In this document: one piece after another, positions 1 through 5,025 of the stretch | How the letters are laid out: each line of letters begins with the position of its first letter | How positions within the stretch are numbered: the stretch's first letter is position 1 | NCBI GenBank assembly: GCA_011046405.1 | Contig: DSAR01000080.1 | Coordinates: 1 to 7,803 of the forward strand | Direction of reading: 5' to 3' | Length of the DNA: 7,803 bases | From: Chloroflexota bacterium | Lineage (GTDB): Bacteria > Chloroflexota > Anaerolineae > B4-G1 | Program-made: the position numbers and the translations under genes | Notes under the pieces: model-generated | What the model was told of the DNA's origin: nothing | The model's input: only the letters and a program-made list of their open reading frames with translations | The model's database searches: none

Positions 1-195
1 ACGCCGGGTCTGCCGCTGGCAGGACTCCAACTCTTGCATGAAGGACTGGGAGGCCACACCTTCCCATCCGCCCAGCAGCTGGGCGGCCCGACTGTTGACC
101 CGTTGATTGGTCTGTTCGACCTCTTGGGACGCCTGTTGAAAATCCCTCGCTGCCGCGCGCAGCTCCTCGTAAGTCAAGCGAATTACACCAGCCAT
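1..195 (-). CDS. WXG100 (ESAT-6-like) type VII secretion substrate, 3' end outside window
   Basis: Reading the minus strand from the ATG at 195 gives 65 residues before the window ends. It starts MAGVIRLTYEELRAAARDF and carries the family signature Trp44-Glu45-Gly46 in a helix-turn-helix setting (LLGGWEGVASQSF). WXG100 proteins are about 95-100 aa helical hairpins that dimerise and are exported by ESX/type VII systems; here roughly the last third is missing, including the place where a C-terminal YxxxD/E export signal would sit. The start is firm: AGGAGG lies 9 nt upstream. The gene follows eccC on the same strand after a 318-bp gap, which supports a role as substrate or structural co-substrate of that ATPase. 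Two basic and several acidic residues alternate as expected for an amphipathic hairpin. Whether it is a plain effector chaperone or an EsxA/EsxB-type core subunit cannot be told from the visible part. Confidence 0.9.
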   Translation of the reverse strand, partial: MAGVIRLTYEELRAAARDFQQASQEVEQTNQRVNSRAAQLLGGWEGVASQSFMQELESCQRQTRR

Positions 196-356
196 TTCAA
201 TTTACCTCCTAAATGTGTTTTTGATCTTGCGTCCATTAGCATATATATATCACGCGCGATGTCGTCAAATTGTTCGATTCGCTCCGCCTCCTTTCTCAAC
301 TTCCCCGCTGTTTCTGGGCAACGTCCCAATCTCCACTTACATTTGGCATGATACAC
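183..356 (-). CDS. Candidate 57-codon small ORF overlapping the WXG100 start (uncertain)
   Basis: A minus-strand frame, open from 467 and closed by TAA at 185-183, can start at GTG 356 and would encode 57 aa, including the charged helix-like stretch KLRKEAERIEQFDDIARDIY and two Cys. Its last 13 bases overlap the WXG100 start, a layout typical of translational coupling. Against it: no ATG before residue 39, no Shine-Dalgarno near the GTG, and a plausible promoter lies inside it. A 19-codon form starting at ATG 242 would read through the WXG100 ribosome-binding site. I do not recognise the sequence. It may be a remnant of a gene, a coupling leader, or chance. Confidence 0.2.
   Translation of the reverse strand: MYHAKCKWRLGRCPETAGKLRKEAERIEQFDDIARDIYMLMDARSKTHLGGKLKWLV
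205..210 (-). promoter_or_regulatory. Shine-Dalgarno of the WXG100 gene
   Basis: The minus strand reads AGGAGG, a full anti-16S match, with 9 nt before the ATG at 195. It fixes the start of the WXG100 gene and suggests efficient translation, as expected for an abundant secreted small protein. Confidence 0.85.
240..268 (-). promoter_or_regulatory. Possible sigma-70-type promoter for the WXG100 gene
   Basis: On the minus strand TTGACG (268-263) is followed after 17 bp by TATATG (245-240), inside an alternating AT run (241-250). The -35 matches five of six consensus bases and the -10 four of six; TATGCT two bases further on is an alternative -10. It would give a leader of about 40 nt before the WXG100 ATG and would let that gene be expressed apart from eccC. 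The same bases can be read as codons of a short open frame, so the call is moderate. Confidence 0.45.
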
Positions 357-373
357 CAAAAAAGTATTCCGTG

Positions 374-428
374 CGTCCGCGAACTGTCCGCGAATTGTCC
401 GCGATTTGTCCGCGAACTGTCCGCGATT
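374..428. repeat. Five tandem 11-bp units, consensus TGTCCGCGAWY
   Basis: Units start at 374, 385, 396, 407 and 418. They read CGTCCGCGAAC, TGTCCGCGAAT, TGTCCGCGATT, TGTCCGCGAAC and TGTCCGCGATT. The GTCCGCGA core is invariant in all five; only the first base of unit 1 and the last two bases vary. The 11-bp spacing is close to one helical turn, so bound proteins would line up on one DNA face. The array lies 180-235 bp upstream of the WXG100 start and 86-140 bp past the eccC stop. An operator or iteron-like array is the natural guess, but a selfish or slippage-derived minisatellite is also possible. The core has CGCG but the unit as a whole is not palindromic. Confidence 0.85.
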
Positions 429-513
429 TGACTTGCTGGCAAATGTGGATTTCCTGGGCTGATCCGTTCACTTAACCTGGACGAGCCAGAAGCAAAAAGG
501 AACTCTCGACCGT

Positions 514-3500
514 TTAGTTTTCCCACCAGGGTTTTTCTCCCTGGCCATCATCTGTCTCCAACGTGTTTGCGGCTTCGTCTTCTTTTTCTTCTTCCAGGTT
601 GACTTCGGGAGCCGGCATATGATCTGGATTGGCCTGGGTATGTTGATCCAACAAACGGCAACGCTGGTCCAAATATGCCTCTTCCAGGTGAATAGTCTGG
701 GCTAATTCTTTCTGGTTACCCAGGATCAGATAACCACGCCCCACAGGGTACTCCTGGCGCAGCGCCGCGGCCGAGAGACGCACGTCAACGACGCGCACCT
801 CGGTGTCGCTGGGCTGGAGCAAAAAGGCCGAACGCCCTCGCTTGAGGAATTTCAGCAGATCGCTAAACTCCAGCAGGTCGCTCGAGGACCCGGCCAGCAG
901 CAGAAAGGTGCGCGTGTCCCGTCCATACTGGCAAAAGTCCATCAACGCGTTCTGCCGATCGCGGGTGAAACGAACTGGGTCGAAATCGTCCACCACGACC
1001 AGGTGGACCGGGCCCAACGTCCTGGACATAGCGCTCACGTCGCTTTCTGGGTTCTCTTCGACCATTTTCTTGAGCCGCTGGTAGCGACTGGTAGCGACGT
1101 TTTTCAATCCATTCAACACCTCGTCCAGTCGAAATTCGCTATCGACCGCTTTTTCCACGTGAGGGAATGTCGATAAAACGCTCAAGCTCCGATTGCGCAT
1201 ACCGATCAGCGTACATCGAAGCTCGGCCGGGCTGTAGCGTTCGCATAGATTCCATACCCATTCGTGCAATAGGTTGGTCTTGCCCGATTGCATGGGGCCG
1301 CAGACGATGAAGTGAGGGCCGTGCAAGTTGTAATCGATCTCGAGCCAGTCCAGGTGACGGTTGCCCTGGCCGATTACCAGCCTGGGTAGGCTGTCGGTCT
1401 GCCCCCAGGTTTGCCCCCCTGGGTAGAGTGCTTCAGGCACATCTGAGATATCAAGCGTGGTGGGCAGGATTTGAATCGGTTCGGCTCGTTCGCCGCGCCA
1501 GGCCTGGGCCAGGTCCTGACTCAGGCGATGCAATCCGGCAAAGAGATCGGTCTCCAGGAGTTCGATGTAATCGCCGCCATTTTCCGTCCTTTGGCTGATG
1601 GGCCAGGCGACCTGGAACTCGAGCACCGGTTCCGAGGGATCCTCACGAACCAGACCTCGACCCGGCAGCGCGTCGGGCAAGGAGCCGCTGACCCGTCCGA
1701 CCAGATCCATATAGTCGACCGAATCGCTCAGGTGGAGCGCCAGACGGCCCAGGAAATTGCTGCGGAGTTTGATGGGGATCGACATCACCTGATCGGCGGT
1801 GATGAGCAGATGAACGCCCAGCGCCAGGCCCTCGCGGGCCACACGGCCCAGAATAGCATCAATCTCGTCAGGATATAGGCCCCGCAATTCAGCCAACCCG
1901 TCGATCACGTACAACGCCCTGGGGACCTGGTCCAATTTCTGAGTCGCCCGCAACTCGGCCCGACGGTCGAGATCGTCGCCAATCCGGGCCAGGAAACGGC
2001 GCAGGTGAGCCGGGGTGTTGACGTTCAACACGTTGGCCACGTGAGGCGCGTCCTGGAAAACGATCAGGTTCTGTCCACCAAAGTCGAGCAGTGAGATGTG
2101 TAACTCCTCTGGCGTCGTGTTGACCAGCAGGGCGCGGACGATGGTTTGCAACAACGTACTGCGTCCGGTGCGGGGAGATCCCACGATCATGTAATGCTGG
2201 CTGTCCAAATCCACCCATAGGGGGCGCTGGCTCTGCGTATATGGGTCGTCCACGAGACCCACTGCGACCCGCATGCGATCCGCCAGGGTTTTGCGAGGGG
2301 CGTCGAAGGTGAGAGCTTCGTCCGAGTCCCATACATGCCATGCCGGGACGACGTCGTAGGTCTGCCAGATTTGCTCCAGGGGAATGCTGGGGGGCAACTG
2401 GTCCGGCCAGCGGGGGACGGGCGGGCTGGCCTGGGCGATCCGCTCGACCATCACCTCCAATTCCGTTCTTCCGGCGATAGCCCGGGGGGAATCCTCCTTT
2501 TGGGCCGGCTGCTGCGCCTCGCTGCTCAATCCGGCACGTCGCACGATGATGGGGGATTGCTGGTCCGGCATCACCGACTCGGGCCGGTAGGGATAGGCGG
2601 TGTTGGCCGATTGAAACAACTCCAATCGCTCGCTGCCCACGCGCACGTAGGCCCGGCCGGGCAGACTGGAGGGAAGAAGTGCAGCGTCGCCCACGCCCAA
2701 CATGTCGCGGCTATCCATTGGCGTCGCCACGCGCAGGCAAACGCGGAACTTTAGGTTGGCCCACACCTTGTCTGGTACGACGCCGGCCGGTTTCTGGGTC
2801 GCCAGGATCAGGTGCACGCCCAGGCTACGGCCGATGGCCGCGATGCTGTTCACTTCGTCCATAAAGGTCGGCATCGCTTTGGCCATCTCGGCAAACTCGT
2901 CTATCACGACAATCAGGCGAGGGAGCGGGGGAAGATCGCCAGCCTTCCACCGGGCGTGGTACGTGGCGATGTCCTTGACCTCCGTCTGCTGCAAGACCTC
3001 CTGCCGTCGCCGGGCTTCTGCCTTGAGGATGGCCAGCGAGCGATCCACCAGCCGCCCCTGCAGGTTGGTGATCACGCTGATGGTGTGCGGCAGATGGCGG
3101 AACGCCTCGGCGGTGCTGCCCCCCTTGAAGTCCACCAGGACAAAGTTGATCTCGTCCGGCGAGTGGGTCAGGGCCAGCGACAGGATCATGGATTGGAGCA
3201 GGACCGATTTCCCGGCGCCCGTCGTACCGGCGGCCAGGCCGTGGGGCCCGTCCCGGTCCTCCAGCAGGTTGAGCCACACCGGCTCGTTGTTCTGTTTCCA
3301 GCCCAAGAGGATGGCCCAGGTCCAGTCGGGCGGTCTCTGGGCCCATTCTTTTGGGATCTCGATCTCGTCCACGCTGACGTGTCGTTGGCCGTTCCGGGCG
3401 AAGAGGGCGTCCAACAACCGCACGTTGGTAGGGATGTCGGCGACGGTCGTCGTGCCCTGTGCCTGGTGCTTGTTGGTCATCTGGCGGGCCAACTCACCAG

Positions 3501-4755
3501 CCCGGGTGCTATCCAACCGGTCGGCGTGACAGCGGTGGATGATGGGCGTCGGCCCCGTCGTGGCGAACTCCGCCCGGCCGGTGGGGAAGATTTCCAGTCG
3601 GGCCTTGCAATTATCCGGCACGTCACGTGGGTTCGATTCGATGTCTACGATGGTGACGCCAGCCGTGCGGGCGTTGTTCATCAGATAATCCGCCGTCGCC
3701 TCGCCTTTGATCAGACGGTAGTGATCCACGATCAGGAGATAGTGGACCGGGTAAACGGGCAATCCATCTTCCGACGAGCGCGGGGCCGCCGGAACACCCT
3801 CTTCCTGATCCTCCGTCGAAATACGGGGACGCACGACGTTGGCCAGGTCGTTGAGCAAGACGCGAGCCGCCTCCCGCCCGATGGCCACGCTCCGGCCCGG
3901 CAGATCCGGCTGGAGCGACTCGGAATGCCTGACCCACTTGAGCCAATCCCAACTGGCAGCCTGATCGCCGTCACACAGCAGCGCGATGCGCAATTCGTGG
4001 GGCGCGTGATGAGCCGTCAAGTGCGAGAGCATCCCGTGTACTGTCTCCAACACCAGTGACCGATTACCTCCCCAGATCCCCAGGGACCCTATCTCACGCA
4101 GGTTGATGGTGACGGGAACGTCCTCGATCAACTTATGCTCGTTGTACAACGCCATCGTTTCCTCGTACCGGGGCGCAAGAGGGTCCATATCCGGCAGTTT
4201 GAGGGTAACAGTGGGGAGGAGTGCGCCGACGCCGATTCGAACCGACGCGAAGTCCGGATCCTCAGGGCGACGTTCCCATAGCCGCAGGTCGTCCGTTTCC
4301 ACCATGCCCACGATCTGATCCAGGGAAGGATCATTCTCCAGCCGGATGCGGCGCTCCTCCCCCCGTGCACCGTCCAACTCTTCCATCTTTGAATCGAGCG
4401 TACGTTGGAAACGTTCATTCTCCGCCTCGCTATTCTGTCGAAAGGTCTGATGTTGCTCCCGGTACATGAACACGGAAGTCCCCAGGGAGACGACGCCCAT
4501 CATGACGGTGGGCAGGATGACCAACAGGTTGCCGCTTTGTGAATAGTTCATCGTGGACATGAGCCCCATCGAAAACATCATGCCCAGGCTGGGTAACAGC
4601 GTGGGCAACAAGCTGCGATGGGGCGGTTTACCGGGGACCGGCGGCGTGGGCAGGGAGATTTCCTGCACAGGAAGGGGTCGCTGGATGCGGGGGGGACGGT
4701 TGAAACGAGCCAAGTCTCGCTCTTCTGGCTGGTTTCGGGTGGCTTGTAAATTCAT
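514..4755 (-). CDS. eccC: EccC/EssC-type type VII secretion ATPase (FtsK/SpoIIIE family)
   Basis: This 1413-aa membrane-anchored motor should drive export of WXG100-type substrates. After a Pro-rich cytosolic start come two membrane helices (about 48-69 and 76-97), a charged stalk (about 100-145), a degenerate N-terminal ATPase-like domain with LWERRP and WLKW motifs, and three FtsK-like ATPase domains. Domain 1 has Walker A GTTGAGKS (510-517, Lys516), DFKGG (542-546) and Walker B VVIDEF with Asp619-Glu620. Domain 2 has GSPRTGRST (859-867) with Arg865 where Lys is expected, DFGG (891-894) and Asp952-Gly953. Domain 3 has GPMQSGKT (1153-1160), Gly1185 where Asp is usual, and Asp1256-Asp1257. 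The end (1377-1413) is an acidic tail finishing PWWEN. In studied EccC proteins the first ATPase is the hydrolysing one and the third binds substrate; the residues here agree. There is no FHA domain, unlike firmicute EssC. ATG 4755 is chosen over upstream ATGs at 4812 and 4773 because only it has AGGAG at 8 nt. Confidence 0.95.
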   Translation of the reverse strand: MNLQATRNQPEERDLARFNRPPRIQRPLPVQEISLPTPPVPGKPPHRSLLPTLLPSLGMMFSMGLMSTMNYSQSGNLLVILPTVMMGVVSLGTSVFMYREQHQTFRQNSEAENERFQRTLDSKMEELDGARGEERRIRLENDPSLDQIVGMVETDDLRLWERRPEDPDFASVRIGVGALLPTVTLKLPDMDPLAPRYEETMALYNEHKLIEDVPVTINLREIGSLGIWGGNRSLVLETVHGMLSHLTAHHAPHELRIALLCDGDQAASWDWLKWVRHSESLQPDLPGRSVAIGREAARVLLNDLANVVRPRISTEDQEEGVPAAPRSSEDGLPVYPVHYLLIVDHYRLIKGEATADYLMNNARTAGVTIVDIESNPRDVPDNCKARLEIFPTGRAEFATTGPTPIIHRCHADRLDSTRAGELARQMTNKHQAQGTTTVADIPTNVRLLDALFARNGQRHVSVDEIEIPKEWAQRPPDWTWAILLGWKQNNEPVWLNLLEDRDGPHGLAAGTTGAGKSVLLQSMILSLALTHSPDEINFVLVDFKGGSTAEAFRHLPHTISVITNLQGRLVDRSLAILKAEARRRQEVLQQTEVKDIATYHARWKAGDLPPLPRLIVVIDEFAEMAKAMPTFMDEVNSIAAIGRSLGVHLILATQKPAGVVPDKVWANLKFRVCLRVATPMDSRDMLGVGDAALLPSSLPGRAYVRVGSERLELFQSANTAYPYRPESVMPDQQSPIIVRRAGLSSEAQQPAQKEDSPRAIAGRTELEVMVERIAQASPPVPRWPDQLPPSIPLEQIWQTYDVVPAWHVWDSDEALTFDAPRKTLADRMRVAVGLVDDPYTQSQRPLWVDLDSQHYMIVGSPRTGRSTLLQTIVRALLVNTTPEELHISLLDFGGQNLIVFQDAPHVANVLNVNTPAHLRRFLARIGDDLDRRAELRATQKLDQVPRALYVIDGLAELRGLYPDEIDAILGRVAREGLALGVHLLITADQVMSIPIKLRSNFLGRLALHLSDSVDYMDLVGRVSGSLPDALPGRGLVREDPSEPVLEFQVAWPISQRTENGGDYIELLETDLFAGLHRLSQDLAQAWRGERAEPIQILPTTLDISDVPEALYPGGQTWGQTDSLPRLVIGQGNRHLDWLEIDYNLHGPHFIVCGPMQSGKTNLLHEWVWNLCERYSPAELRCTLIGMRNRSLSVLSTFPHVEKAVDSEFRLDEVLNGLKNVATSRYQRLKKMVEENPESDVSAMSRTLGPVHLVVVDDFDPVRFTRDRQNALMDFCQYGRDTRTFLLLAGSSSDLLEFSDLLKFLKRGRSAFLLQPSDTEVRVVDVRLSAAALRQEYPVGRGYLILGNQKELAQTIHLEEAYLDQRCRLLDQHTQANPDHMPAPEVNLEEEKEDEAANTLETDDGQGEKPWWEN

Positions 4756-4763
4756 TTTTATGG

Positions 4764-4768
4764 CTCCT
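4764..4768 (-). promoter_or_regulatory. Shine-Dalgarno that decides the eccC start
   Basis: The minus strand reads AGGAG with 8 nt before the ATG at 4755. The in-frame ATGs at 4773 and 4812 have no comparable sequence, and the 4812 start would lie close to the predicted transcription start, so the shorter protein is preferred. Confidence 0.75.
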
Positions 4769-4823
4769 GACATATTTTTATATCCAATACTCGAGAGGTT
4801 GTTTTCCGGCAAGTACGTCCGTT

Positions 4824-4852
4824 ATTTTATCAAGAACACCCCCAGGCCGCAA
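4824..4852 (-). promoter_or_regulatory. Possible eccC promoter
   Basis: On the minus strand TTGCGG (4852-4847) and TAAAAT (4829-4824) are 17 bp apart. The -10 matches five of six consensus bases; the -35 keeps only TTG. Transcription would begin near 4817, leaving a leader of about 60 nt to ATG 4755. The weak -35 would fit a promoter needing an activator. Confidence 0.4.
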
Positions 4853-4944
4853 ATTTTTGATTCACGGGGTTTTCGAAGCAAATCGCAAGCGCAAACCGCT
4901 AAACTCGCGCCTCTATCTCCTTTGATCCACTTCGTTTTTCAAGC

Positions 4945-4973
4945 TTGCCTTCACATCCACTTTGGGGTATAAT
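4945..4973 (+). promoter_or_regulatory. Promoter of the HTH-STAND-TPR gene
   Basis: TTGCCT (4945-4950) and a perfect TATAAT (4968-4973) are separated by 17 bp. Transcription should start near 4980, giving a leader of about 45 nt to the ATG at 5026. Because the promoter covers 4945-4973, the in-frame ATG at 4945 cannot be the translation start of this transcript. An 8-bp direct repeat ATCCACTT occurs at 4925-4932 and again at 4955-4962 inside the spacer, 30 bp apart, which might be an operator pair but could be chance. Confidence 0.65.
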
Positions 4974-5025
4974 TTGGCCGATTTGCTCCCCACGTTACGT
5001 CAGTACCGGTTTAGACAGGTATCAA

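Larger units (their letters stand above)
196..513. other. 318-bp gap between eccC and the WXG100 gene
   Basis: This stretch separates the eccC stop from the WXG100 start and is more AT-rich than the flanking genes. It contains the 11-bp tandem repeat, the candidate WXG100 promoter and its ribosome-binding site. I see no stem followed by a T-run just after the eccC stop on the minus strand, so there is no clear intrinsic terminator and read-through from eccC into the WXG100 gene is possible. No RNA gene fold is apparent. Confidence 0.7.
4756..5025. other. Divergent promoter region between eccC and the STAND gene
   Basis: This 270-bp stretch holds the leaders and promoters of both divergent genes and no gene of its own. 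It is AT-richer than the flanking coding DNA. The predicted -35 elements lie about 93 bp apart, so one bound protein could affect both promoters. The 11-bp unit found near the WXG100 gene does not recur here. Confidence 0.6.

Noticed and set aside
374..428. CRISPR array
   Set aside because: Units are 11 bp, directly abutting and without spacers, so this is a tandem repeat and not CRISPR.
296..526. A 76-codon minus-strand frame beginning inside the eccC end
   Set aside because: Its product is mostly the translated 11-bp repeat with no domain, and it lacks a ribosome site. The plus-strand frames at 34-351 and 215-475 are rejected for similar reasons; the first is antisense to the WXG100 gene.
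2812..4059. A 415-codon plus-strand open frame opposite eccC
   Set aside because: It lies wholly antisense to a strand with clear EccC motifs, its product shows no recognisable domain, and long antisense frames are expected opposite GC-rich genes. The same holds for plus-strand frames at 1471-1878, 2335-2754 and 2702-3529.
4756..4812. Longer eccC start at 4812 (or 4773)
   Set aside because: Neither ATG has a Shine-Dalgarno sequence, while ATG 4755 has AGGAG at 8 nt.
4880..4908. AAATCGC / AAACCGC / AAACTCGC series resembling the 11-bp units
   Set aside because: Spacing is irregular (13 and 8 bp) and the GTCCGCGA core is absent, so I do not treat it as a second copy of the array.
4945..5025. 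Upstream ATG giving a 27-residue longer STAND protein
   Set aside because: The ATG at 4945 falls on the -35/-10 elements of a good promoter and has no ribosome site; ATG 5026 fits the predicted transcript.
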